Shown here one piece after another: positions 10,242 to 17,544 of a DNA stretch of 37,782 nucleotides (position 1 is its first letter; each line of letters begins with the position of its first letter). Source of the stretch: Pseudomonas pudica (GTDB lineage: Bacteria > Pseudomonadota > Gammaproteobacteria > Pseudomonadales > Pseudomonadaceae); NCBI RefSeq assembly GCF_015680405.1, contig NZ_JADLJS010000046.1, positions 1 to 37,782 of the forward strand, read 5' to 3'. The notes beneath the pieces were generated by a model. The model was given only the letters and a program-made list of their open reading frames with translations. It did not search any database and had not been told where the DNA came from. The translations under genes were made by a program, and so were the position numbers.

Positions 10242-10291
10242 ACTGTGTGAAAGCGAACGATAGTCGCCTTCTCCAGACGATGTAAAGCTTT

Positions 10292-10378
10292 GCCCAGGTG
10301 GCGGAATTGGTAGACGCGCTGGTTTCAGGTATCAGTGACTTAACGGTCGTGGAAGTTCGAGTCTTCTCCTGGGCACCA
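10292..10378 (+). tRNA. tRNA-Leu (anticodon CAG), copy 2
   Basis: An 87-nt copy with encoded CCA and anticodon CAG (10326-10328). It differs from copy 1 at two positions only: G10163 is A10338 and C10172 is T10347. These two bases pair in the variable-arm stem, so a G-C pair is replaced by A-U and the fold is kept. Confidence 0.98.
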
Positions 10379-10382
10379 TACA

Positions 10383-10412
10383 AAAACCCACTAGCTTGCT
10401 AGTGGGTTTTTT
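10383..10412 (+). terminator. Intrinsic terminator of the tRNA-Leu operon
   Basis: AAAACCCACTAG (10383-10394), loop CTTG and CTAGTGGGTTTT (10399-10410) form a 12-bp stem that runs into a T tract, starting 4 nt after the CCA of the second tRNA. Confidence 0.92.
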
Positions 10413-10462
10413 CTTGCCTGCGATTTTTGTATCCCTCCTCTTTCGGTCATAGGTACAGACCT

Positions 10463-10555
10463 GTGCCGGCCTCTTCGCGGCTAAAGCCGCTCCCACAGGT
10501 ATTTCACTCCCCTCAAGACCTGCGGGAGCGGCTTTAGCCGCGAAGAGGCCGGCAC
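10463..10555. repeat. Near-perfect inverted REP pair (REPIN-like)
   Basis: Two 38-nt arms (10463-10500 and 10518-10555) are inverted copies that match at 37 of 38 positions by my alignment, with a 17-nt spacer. The arm core is CCTCTTCGCGGCTAAAGCCG followed by CTCCCACAGG, the classic P. putida REP. It lies between the tRNA terminator and the fbpA-like gene, in a 303-nt gap that otherwise holds only the fbpA upstream region. Confidence 0.9.
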
Positions 10556-10623
10556 AGCCAACGCCCCTACAGACTGTTACACCATGGTCTGACCATGAAT
10601 TTCTCGTCACCCGGCCACTTGAG

Positions 10624-10637
10624 AAACGATTTCGTTT
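10624..10637. promoter_or_regulatory. Palindrome upstream of the Fe(III) ABC genes
   Basis: AAACGA-TT-TCGTTT is an inverted repeat 45 nt before the ATG of the binding-protein gene, and a possible -10 (TATGTA, 10653-10658) follows. It is placed like an operator. It is too unlike the Fur consensus to be called a Fur box. Confidence 0.3.
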
Positions 10638-10681
10638 ACCATTGTTTCCAAATATGTAGCCGTAAGCGAGGAAGTACCCGC

Positions 10682-11695
10682 ATGACGATCCGCCCGCAAC
10701 CGCTGATGCGTACCTTGGCCGCCGCCGTGCTGAGCCTGGCCATCGGCGCTCCGGCCGCCATGGCAGACGCACCGGTCACCCTGACCATGTACAACGGTCA
10801 GCACAAGGAAATCGGCGAGGCCATCGCCAAGGCCTACGAGGCCAAGACCGGCATCCACATAAATATTCGCAAGGGCAGCAGCAACCAGCTGGCCAGCCAG
10901 ATCATCGAGGAAGGCGAACGCTCGCCGGCCGACATCATCTATACCGAAGAGTCCCCGCCCCTGAACAACCTGGGCGAACTGGGCCTGCTGGCAAAGATCG
11001 ACGACGCCACCGCGAACATGATGCCCAAGGAGTACGTTGGCACCAACGGCACCTGGATGGGCATTACCGCCCGTACGCGTATCGTCGTGTTCAACCCGAA
11101 GAAGGTCGACGAGAAAGACCTGCCGACCACAGTGATGGACTTCGCCAACCCCGAGTGGGAAGGTCGCGTCGGCTATGTACCCACCAGCGGCGCCTTCCAG
11201 GAGCAGGCCGTGGCTATCCTGAAGATGCACGGGCGAGAAGCCACCGAAGAATGGCTGACCGGCCTGAAGGCATTCGGCAAGACCTACACCAACAACATGG
11301 TCGCCCTCAAAGCCGTGGAAAAGGGCGAAGTCGCTGCGGTACTGGTGAACAACTATTACTGGTATGCGCTTGAGCGCGAGCGCGGCAAGCTGGACACCAA
11401 GCTCTACTACCTGGCCGATGGCGATGCCGGCAACCTGGTCACCATTTCCGGCGCAGCCGTGGTCAAGGCCAGCAAGCACCCGAAGGAAGCCCAGGCCCTG
11501 CTCAACTGGATGGCCAGCGAAGAAGGCCAGCGCGTGATCACCCAGACCACCGCCGAGTACCCGCTGCACAAAGGCATGGTCTCCGACCGTGGCCTGAAGC
11601 CGTTCGAAGACCTGCGCCCGCCGAAGATCTCACCAGCCGACCTGGGCAATGCAGAGGAAGCGATCGAGCTTGAGCGCGAGGTCGGCCTGCTCTGA
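10682..11695 (+). CDS. Fe(III)-type ABC transporter, periplasmic binding protein
   Basis: A 337-residue FbpA/SfuA-like solute-binding protein, predicted to carry ferric iron in the periplasm. A Sec signal peptide (residues 1-28, cleavage after AMA) is followed by LTMYNGQHKE, the conserved iron-ligand region with His41, and by the tyrosine cluster NNYYWYAL (Tyr225, Tyr226, Tyr228) that binds Fe(III) in FbpA. The ATG at 10682 is chosen over an upstream in-frame ATG (10595) because it gives a proper signal peptide and has GAGG 12 nt before it. Its stop overlaps the permease start (TGATG). No ATPase gene follows. The substrate is inferred from the family. Confidence 0.92.
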   Translation: MTIRPQPLMRTLAAAVLSLAIGAPAAMADAPVTLTMYNGQHKEIGEAIAKAYEAKTGIHINIRKGSSNQLASQIIEEGERSPADIIYTEESPPLNNLGELGLLAKIDDATANMMPKEYVGTNGTWMGITARTRIVVFNPKKVDEKDLPTTVMDFANPEWEGRVGYVPTSGAFQEQAVAILKMHGREATEEWLTGLKAFGKTYTNNMVALKAVEKGEVAAVLVNNYYWYALERERGKLDTKLYYLADGDAGNLVTISGAAVVKASKHPKEAQALLNWMASEEGQRVITQTTAEYPLHKGMVSDRGLKPFEDLRPPKISPADLGNAEEAIELEREVGLL

Positions 11696-13260
11696 TGACT
11701 GCCGCCCTGTCCGAGCCGGTGCCAGTACGCTTCGTACCGCGCCGCAAGCGCCCCTCCGTCTGGGTGGTGCTGCCTGTGCTGTTCCTGGTAGCGATGAGCT
11801 TGCTGCCTTTGCTGTACGTTGCCATGAAAGCCTGGGAGGCCGGCTGGCGAGAAGCCATGCACCTGCTGTGGCGGCCGTTTGTCTGGGGGCTGATGCGCAA
11901 CACCCTGATGCTGATGGTCGGGGTGACGCTGACCTGCATGGTGGTCGGCCTGGCCCTGGCTTGGCTGCTGGAGCGCAGCAATCTGGCCGGCCGTCGGCTA
12001 TGGGGAGTGGTGCTATGCCTGCCGTTTGCCGTGCCGTCGTTCGTCAGCAGCTTCACCTGGGTGTCGCTGAGTTCCGACTTCGAAGGGCTGGGCGGAGCGA
12101 TCATGGTCATGGCCCTGTCCAAGTACCCGCTGGTGTTCCTGCCGGTGGCCGCAACCCTGCGCAACCTCGATACCTCGCTGGAGGAATCGGCACGTACGCT
12201 GGGTTGCAGCCGCCGGGAAGTATTCATCAAGGTCACCCTGCCGCTGCTGTGGCCATCGATGCTGGGCGGCGCGCTGCTGATCGCCCTGCACATGCTGGTG
12301 GAGTTCGGCGCCCTGTCGATCCTCGGCCTGCAAACCTTCACCACGGCTATCTACCAGCAGTTCGAACTGGAGTTCAGCAATGCCAATGCGGCCATGCTGT
12401 CCGCCGTACTGTTGGCGATGTGCCTTTTGATGCTGTGGCTTGAACTGCGGGTACGTGGCAAGGCCCGCCATGTGCGCATCGGCCAGGGCGTGGCGCGTCG
12501 GGCGCAACCAGTGCGGCTACGTGGCTGGGCTGTGCTGGCGCAACTGTTCTGCGTGGGCCTGGCGGTGCTGGGCAGCGGTATTCCGCTGGCCATGCTCGGC
12601 TACTGGCTGAGCGTGGGTTCATCGGCGGCATTCCCGGTGGCAGCCATTTCCAAGGCGTTGTTCACCTCGCTGTCGGTGTCGCTGGGTGGTGCCGGTTTCT
12701 GCGTGCTGATGGCCCTGCCTATCAGCTTCCTGGTGGTGCGCTACAAGGGCCGCCTGGCAATCTGGGCCGAGCGCCTGCCATACCTTTTGCATGCCCTGCC
12801 CGGCCTGGTGATTGCCCTGACCCTGGTGTTCTTCGCCCTGCATTACGTGCCGGCGCTATACCAGACCACAGCACTGTTGCTGCTGGCCTATGCGCTGCTG
12901 TTCCTGCCGCTGGCGCAGTCGCCGGTGCGCACCGCGCTGAACAAGGCTTCACCTACACTGGAGGAAGCGGCGCGGACCTTGGGCGCGGGCAGCTTTGCCG
13001 CGTTCTGCCGGGTGACCCTGCCGATCATCTTCCCAGCCATGGCTGCAGCATTTGCCCTGGTGTTCCTGGATGCCATGAAGGAACTGACAGCTACCTTGCT
13101 GCTCAGCCCGACCGGAATGACCACCCTGGCCACCGAGGTGTGGGCGCACACGGCCAACGTCGAGTTCGCGGCGGCAGCGCCTTATGCGGCGTTGCTGATC
13201 GTGGTGTCGGGGCTGCCCGTATACCTGCTGACTACGCGGATGTATCTGAACAAGGCATAA
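11695..13260 (+). CDS. Fe(III)-type ABC transporter, fused permease
   Basis: A 521-residue FbpB-like inner-membrane permease with about 12 predicted membrane helices made of two tandem BPD-transport domains. Each half keeps its ATPase-coupling EAA loop: EESARTLGCSRREVFIKVTLP (about 163-183) and EEAARTLGAGSFAAFCRVTLP (about 422-442). The start ATG overlaps the stop of the binding-protein gene by 1 nt, so the two are translationally coupled. The partner ATPase (FbpC type) is not here, and must be encoded elsewhere or shared. The gene ends 32 nt from a convergent gene, with a REP hairpin filling the gap. Confidence 0.93.
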   Translation: MTAALSEPVPVRFVPRRKRPSVWVVLPVLFLVAMSLLPLLYVAMKAWEAGWREAMHLLWRPFVWGLMRNTLMLMVGVTLTCMVVGLALAWLLERSNLAGRRLWGVVLCLPFAVPSFVSSFTWVSLSSDFEGLGGAIMVMALSKYPLVFLPVAATLRNLDTSLEESARTLGCSRREVFIKVTLPLLWPSMLGGALLIALHMLVEFGALSILGLQTFTTAIYQQFELEFSNANAAMLSAVLLAMCLLMLWLELRVRGKARHVRIGQGVARRAQPVRLRGWAVLAQLFCVGLAVLGSGIPLAMLGYWLSVGSSAAFPVAAISKALFTSLSVSLGGAGFCVLMALPISFLVVRYKGRLAIWAERLPYLLHALPGLVIALTLVFFALHYVPALYQTTALLLLAYALLFLPLAQSPVRTALNKASPTLEEAARTLGAGSFAAFCRVTLPIIFPAMAAAFALVFLDAMKELTATLLLSPTGMTTLATEVWAHTANVEFAAAAPYAALLIVVSGLPVYLLTTRMYLNKA

Positions 13261-13262
13261 CC

Positions 13263-13288
13263 TTCTTCGCCGGCTTGCCGGCGATGAA
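13263..13288. repeat. Single REP hairpin between convergent genes
   Basis: TCGCCGG-CTTG-CCGGCGA (13267-13284), with outer TTC/GAA pairs, is a REP core. It occupies almost all of the 32 nt between the permease stop and the DUF2867 stop, so it could end both transcripts. There is no T-run on either side. Confidence 0.65.
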
Positions 13289-13292
13289 GCCA

Positions 13293-13760
13293 TCAGATGT
13301 TTCGCAGCATGCGCCGCACAATCGGCCCATGCGCCTTGCCGACAGGCAGCATGTAGAGGCGGCCGAAGCGGTTGAAGCACTGTACCGAGGTGGTCACGCT
13401 CAAACGCTGCTGGCCATCCCTCGGCTCATCCAGATCCATGCTCACCATCACCGCCAGGTGCGTGTCGCGCGAGGTCAGGACCAATTGATGGTCGCTGATT
13501 GCCTCGACCAGGAAAAAGTCCAGATGCTCACCCACTACCGGCAAACGTTCGGGGCTGCGCGATGAGAAACCGTGGATAGCAGTGACATTGAAGCGGCGCG
13601 AGATGAAATCGCGCAGGCGAAAGGCCTTGGCCAGCCAGCCTGGGACGTCCGAAGTCATGGTGCAGTAGGCCTGGAGAGCGGTCATGGGCGCGTTGACATG
13701 CACGCTGTCGCAATGGAGAAAATCCAGGGCGGCCGGGGCGGCGACCAGTTGAGCTGACAT
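13293..13760 (-). CDS. DUF2867 family protein, function unknown
   Basis: A 155-residue soluble protein resembling DUF2867 (DFLHCDSVHVNAPMTALQAYCTM near the start; FNRFGRLYMLPVGKAHGPIVRRML at the end). It has no signal peptide or membrane segment, and no catalytic motif that I recognise. The C-terminal pattern (GR.Y...V.P.H..IV..ML) is the family hallmark. The ATG at 13760 has GGAG 7 nt upstream. A TTG two codons earlier is possible. It is monocistronic, convergent with the permease gene and separated from the chemoreceptor gene by a REP element. Confidence 0.8.
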   Translation of the reverse strand: MSAQLVAAPAALDFLHCDSVHVNAPMTALQAYCTMTSDVPGWLAKAFRLRDFISRRFNVTAIHGFSSRSPERLPVVGEHLDFFLVEAISDHQLVLTSRDTHLAVMVSMDLDEPRDGQQRLSVTTSVQCFNRFGRLYMLPVGKAHGPIVRRMLRNI

Positions 13761-13853
13761 GAACAACTCCGTTTGCCATGTGTCGTTGCCATCTTAGCAA
13801 CACTGCACCGCCAAAACTCGATGGCCTTGCACAATTGCAGAAGCTTGCACTTG

Positions 13854-13942
13854 CCCTGTGGGAGCGGGTTAACCCGCGAACACCGGCGGAGCCGGTGCCA
13901 TGCCGCGTCGTCTTCTTCACGGGTGAACCCGCTCCCACAGGG
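13854..13942. repeat. Composite REP pair with central satellite hairpin
   Basis: The left arm CCTGTGGGAGCGGGTTAACC (13855-13874) and right arm (13916-13942, ending GCTCCCACAGGG) are inverted. Between them CACCGGC-GGA-GCCGGTG (13881-13897) forms a separate perfect 7-bp hairpin. The same satellite occurs at 29682-29698. Confidence 0.85.
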
Positions 13943-13964
13943 ATTGCGATTCGCTTGCGAATTT

Positions 13965-15899
13965 CTATGCCCTGAATTGGCCCAGGCTGGCACGCAGCTG
14001 TGCGGCCAGGTCATCCAGCACCTTGCTGCTTGCGGTGGTCTGCATCACCACCTCGGCCGAGCGTTCGGCCTGGGCGTGTATGGTTTCCACCCGCCCACGC
14101 ACCGCCTGCGCCCCGCTCGCCTGCTGCTCGGCCGCCCGGGTGGCCAGGCCGATGGCTGCGTGCACCTGCTCCACCGCTGCCTGCACCGACTGTTGGCGGC
14201 GCTCGTTGTCACGCAACACCAGCAGCCCTTCGCTGGCCTTGAGACCGGCCTGGCTGATGGTGGCCACGGCCTCCTTGGCCCCCTTCTGCAGCGCGGCGAT
14301 GTGCGCCTGGATATCTCCCGTAGAACTTTGCGTCTTGCTCGCCAGCGCCCGCACCTCATCGGCCACCACGGCAAACCCGCGCCCGGTTTCGCCAGCACGG
14401 GCGGCTTCGATGGCCGCGTTCAGGGCCAGCAGGTTGGTCTGTTCGGCGATGCCGTGGATAACGGTCAGCACCACTTCGATCTGCTCGCTCTGCTTGGCCA
14501 GGCGCTCGATCACCTGGGAGCCGGCCTCCACCTGCCCGGCCAGGTTCTCGATCAAACCGGCGAGCTGAGTCGAGGTACGGCTGTTCTCGTCAGTAGCCTG
14601 GCGGATATCCACCACCTGCTGCAGGGCCGCCTGCATGGCATGGCTTTCAGCCTGGGCCTCATCGGCCATGCTCGACAGATCGCGCAGGCTGGCCGCCACT
14701 TCATCGCGTTGCAGTGCAGCGGCAGCATCGGCGCCGGCATTGCGCTGGGCCATCGCGCCAATCTCCACGCCGGTGCGCTGCGCCACCTCGCCCGCCTCGC
14801 GCACGATGGGTTGCAGCTTGTCGACAAAGCGGTTAACCGCCGAAGCCATGTCGCCAATTTCGTCGCGGCTGTCGAGGGGCACGCGCTTGGTCAGGTCGCC
14901 TTCGCCAGCCGCCAGGTCGTCGAGCGCGGCAATCAGCAGGCGCAGCTTGCTCAGCACCCGGCGACCAAGCACCACGGCCACCACCACCAGCACACCCAGG
15001 CCGACCAGCATCAGGCCCAGCCCGATGCGCCAGCGCAGTTCGGCAGCAGCATCACGCACAGTCTGTGCGGTATTGGCCTGCATCGCGGCTGCGCTGCCCT
15101 GCGCCTTTTCCAGGCGCTCGCGCAAGGTCTTGCCACTGTCGGCAGCAGCACCGACCAGACTGTCGCCGACCAGTTGCTCGCCGCTGGCGATCAGTGCGGC
15201 GAAGCGCTGGTCCAGGGCCTTTAGCTCCTGATCGATACCGGCGGTGGAAACGCCCATCACCACCTTGCCGATTTCTGCACCATTGGGGTTGATCGAGGCC
15301 TCGACGAAGTACACCGCCGGGTCGCGCCGGGCCGCGTCGATCACCTTGTCCAGCGCACGCTCGCCCTGGCCCTTGTCCATCAATGCCTGGTTGATCGGGT
15401 TTTGCCGGTTCAGGTAGCGGGTCAGGTGCTGGCCCTGGGCGTCGTCGTAGACCACGAACAGCACGTTGGGGTTGCGCTGGGCACGCCGGGCGAAGTCAGA
15501 GAGCACCGGCACATCGTTGTCCCAGATCGCCCGCGGTGCGACCGACGCCAGCAGCTCGGCCATATCGTTGGCGGAGTCCTTGAGGTTCTTTTCCAGCGTG
15601 CTGCGCAGTTGCTGTTGCTCGCTTTGCAGGCGCGCCGACAAACCTGCGCTCAGCCGCTGGCGGGTGCTGCTGGAGAGGCTGTCGAGGCCTGAGCGCACAT
15701 CTTGCCCGGCTTGCTCCAGCTCGCTGGCGAGCTGCCGGCTGTCATTGCCCAGGCGTTCACCCAAGTCGGCCTCCAAGGCGGTGACCGTGCTTCGGGTAAG
15801 CGCAACGGCGACCAGCACCTGCACCAAAAGAGCGATACCAAGGGCAACAAACACAGGCCGCAAAAGGCGGCTTCGTAACAGTGAGAGGATGGCAGACAC
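13965..15899 (-). CDS. Methyl-accepting chemotaxis protein
   Basis: A 644-residue transmembrane chemoreceptor. TM1 is at 13-34, a periplasmic sensor of about 255 residues at 35-290, TM2 at 291-312, HAMP at about 312-364 (ending in the LDSRDEIGDMASAVNRFVDKL pattern), and the cytoplasmic coiled coil has the CheA/CheW-binding tip IAEQTNLLALNAAIEAARAG (484-503) followed by GFAVVADEVRALA. There is no C-terminal CheR-tethering pentapeptide. The sensor begins with a long Gln/Ser/Leu-rich coiled coil (45-120), then a globular part (WDNDVPVLSDFARR, LFVVYDDAQG) that looks PAS/Cache-like. The ligand cannot be told. It starts at GTG 15899 with GAGGG 7 nt upstream. It is transcribed alone. Confidence 0.95.
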   Translation of the reverse strand: MSAILSLLRSRLLRPVFVALGIALLVQVLVAVALTRSTVTALEADLGERLGNDSRQLASELEQAGQDVRSGLDSLSSSTRQRLSAGLSARLQSEQQQLRSTLEKNLKDSANDMAELLASVAPRAIWDNDVPVLSDFARRAQRNPNVLFVVYDDAQGQHLTRYLNRQNPINQALMDKGQGERALDKVIDAARRDPAVYFVEASINPNGAEIGKVVMGVSTAGIDQELKALDQRFAALIASGEQLVGDSLVGAAADSGKTLRERLEKAQGSAAAMQANTAQTVRDAAAELRWRIGLGLMLVGLGVLVVVAVVLGRRVLSKLRLLIAALDDLAAGEGDLTKRVPLDSRDEIGDMASAVNRFVDKLQPIVREAGEVAQRTGVEIGAMAQRNAGADAAAALQRDEVAASLRDLSSMADEAQAESHAMQAALQQVVDIRQATDENSRTSTQLAGLIENLAGQVEAGSQVIERLAKQSEQIEVVLTVIHGIAEQTNLLALNAAIEAARAGETGRGFAVVADEVRALASKTQSSTGDIQAHIAALQKGAKEAVATISQAGLKASEGLLVLRDNERRQQSVQAAVEQVHAAIGLATRAAEQQASGAQAVRGRVETIHAQAERSAEVVMQTTASSKVLDDLAAQLRASLGQFRA

Positions 15900-16021
15900 G
15901 GTGTAACCCTCGTGTTTTCTGGCGCCACTATTTTGATGGCATCTTCAGAAACTTCTTACAGCAAGGGTTGTGCCGAGGGCAGCAGGGATAAACGCCAAGG
16001 TTCAGCAATGGGTTTTCCTGT

Positions 16022-16120
16022 ACTGGCCTCTTCGCGGGCTGGCCCGCTCCCACAGGTACTCCACATGTCTTGAGGCCTGTGGTGTACCTGTGGGAGCTGG
16101 CTTGCCGGCGATAGGGCCGG
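16022..16120. repeat. Hybrid REP pair between purA and the MCP gene
   Basis: The left arm is the CCTCTTCGCGGGCTGGCCCG type (16022-16058). The right arm is the GCTTGCCGGCGATAGGG type (16085-16120). Both share the CTCCCACAGG/CCTGTGGGAG tails, so two REP subtypes are paired in one element. Confidence 0.8.
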
Positions 16121-16140
16121 GACAGGCATACCCCACAAAT

Positions 16141-16174
16141 GAAAACGCCGCAGCCCCTTTCGGGGCCACGGCGT
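16141..16174 (-). terminator. Intrinsic terminator of hisZ-purA
   Basis: On the minus strand ACGCCG-TG-GCCCC, loop GAAA, GGGGC-TG-CGGCGT (16174-16145) is followed by TTTTC. It begins 22 nt after the purA stop codon. Confidence 0.85.
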
Positions 16175-16195
16175 CAGATCAGCCTGTATGGCGGA

Positions 16196-17488
16196 TCAGG
16201 CGAACGGATGACGCAGCACGATAGTCTCGTTGCGGTCCGGACCGGTGGAGATGATGTCGATCGGCGCGCCGATCAGCTCTTCGATGCGCTTGATGTAGGC
16301 GCGAGCGTTGGCTGGCAGTTCTTCCAGGGCTTTCACGCCCAGGGTCGACTCGCTCCAGCCTGGCATCTCTTCGTACACCGGCTCCAGGCCGATGTAGCTG
16401 TCGGCGTCGGAAGGCGCGTCGATGACGGCACCGTTCTCGTTCTTGTAGCCAACGCAGATGTTGATGGTTTCCAGGCCATCCAGGACGTCCAGCTTGGTCA
16501 GGCAGATGCCCGAGATGCTGTTGACGTCGATGGCGCGACGCAGGATCACGGCATCGAACCAGCCGCAACGGCGCGCGCGGCCGGTGGTGGAGCCGAACTC
16601 ATGGCCACGCTTGGCCAGGGTAGCGCCAGTCTCGTCGAACAGTTCGGTCGGGAACGGACCGGAACCTACACGAGTGGTGTAGGCCTTGGTGATACCCAGG
16701 ATGTAGTCCAGGTACATCGGGCCAACGCCAGAACCGGTGGAGATACCGCCAGCGGTGGTGTTGGAGCTGGTGACGTACGGGTAAGTGCCGTGGTCGATGT
16801 CCAGCAGCGAGCCCTGGGCACCTTCGAACATGATGTCCTTGCCGGCGCGACGCAGGTTGTGCAGCTCGGCGGTGACGTCGAGCATCATCGGCTTGAGCTG
16901 CTCGGCGTAGGCCATGCATTCGTCCAGGGTCTGCTGGAAGTCGATGGCCGGCTCTTTGTAATAGTTCACCAGCTGGAAGTTGTGGTAATCCAGCAGCTCA
17001 CCCAGCTTGGCGGCGAAACGCTCGCGGTGGAACAGGTCACCCACGCGCAGGCCGCGGCGTGCGACCTTGTCTTCGTAAGCTGGGCCGATACCACGACCAG
17101 TGGTGCCGATCTTGGCTTCGCCACGAGCTTTTTCGCGGGCCTGGTCCAGGGCAACGTGGTACGACAGGATCAGCGGCGCAGCCGGGCTGATGCGCAGGCG
17201 CTCGCGCACCGGTACGCCCTTCTCTTCCAGCTTGGTGATTTCACGCATCAGGGCATCCGGGGCAACGACCACGCCGTTGCCGATCAGGCACTGTACGCCT
17301 TCACGCAGGATGCCGGACGGAATCAGGTGCAGAACGGTCTTTTCACCGTTGATCACCAGGGTGTGACCCGCGTTGTGGCCACCCTGGTAGCGCACTACGG
17401 CGGCAGCATGTTCGGTCAGCAGATCGACGATCTTGCCTTTGCCCTCATCACCCCACTGGGTGCCCAGGACGACGACATTCTTACCCAT
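16196..17488 (-). CDS. purA: Adenylosuccinate synthetase
   Basis: A 430-residue PurA, which joins IMP and aspartate with GTP in the first committed step to AMP. The N-terminal GTP-binding loop GTQWGDEGKGKIVD (9-22) carries the catalytic Asp14, and GGHNAGHT carries His42. Further conserved blocks are GTTGRGIGPAYEDK, VTSSNTTAGGISTGSGVG and TTGRARRCGWFD. The ATG at 17488 gives the standard MGKNVVVLG start and has GAGGACC upstream. It lies 56 nt after hisZ on the same strand and is followed by a terminator. Confidence 0.98.
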   Translation of the reverse strand: MGKNVVVLGTQWGDEGKGKIVDLLTEHAAAVVRYQGGHNAGHTLVINGEKTVLHLIPSGILREGVQCLIGNGVVVAPDALMREITKLEEKGVPVRERLRISPAAPLILSYHVALDQAREKARGEAKIGTTGRGIGPAYEDKVARRGLRVGDLFHRERFAAKLGELLDYHNFQLVNYYKEPAIDFQQTLDECMAYAEQLKPMMLDVTAELHNLRRAGKDIMFEGAQGSLLDIDHGTYPYVTSSNTTAGGISTGSGVGPMYLDYILGITKAYTTRVGSGPFPTELFDETGATLAKRGHEFGSTTGRARRCGWFDAVILRRAIDVNSISGICLTKLDVLDGLETINICVGYKNENGAVIDAPSDADSYIGLEPVYEEMPGWSESTLGVKALEELPANARAYIKRIEELIGAPIDIISTGPDRNETIVLRHPFA

Positions 17489-17544
17489 TACATTGGTCCT
17501 CATTCACGCAAACTTGGTTGCCGGCCTACTGCCGGCGCAGAAAC

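Noticed and set aside
10619..10656. Possible Fur box before the Fe(III) ABC genes
   Set aside because: The best alignment to GATAATGATAATCATTATC is poor; only a shorter, different palindrome (10624-10637) is supported.
15900..16020. Sigma28 promoter before the chemoreceptor gene
   Set aside because: The best candidate, GTAAG-N14-GCCATCAA, matches only 5 of 8 bases in the -10, unlike the clear motA site.
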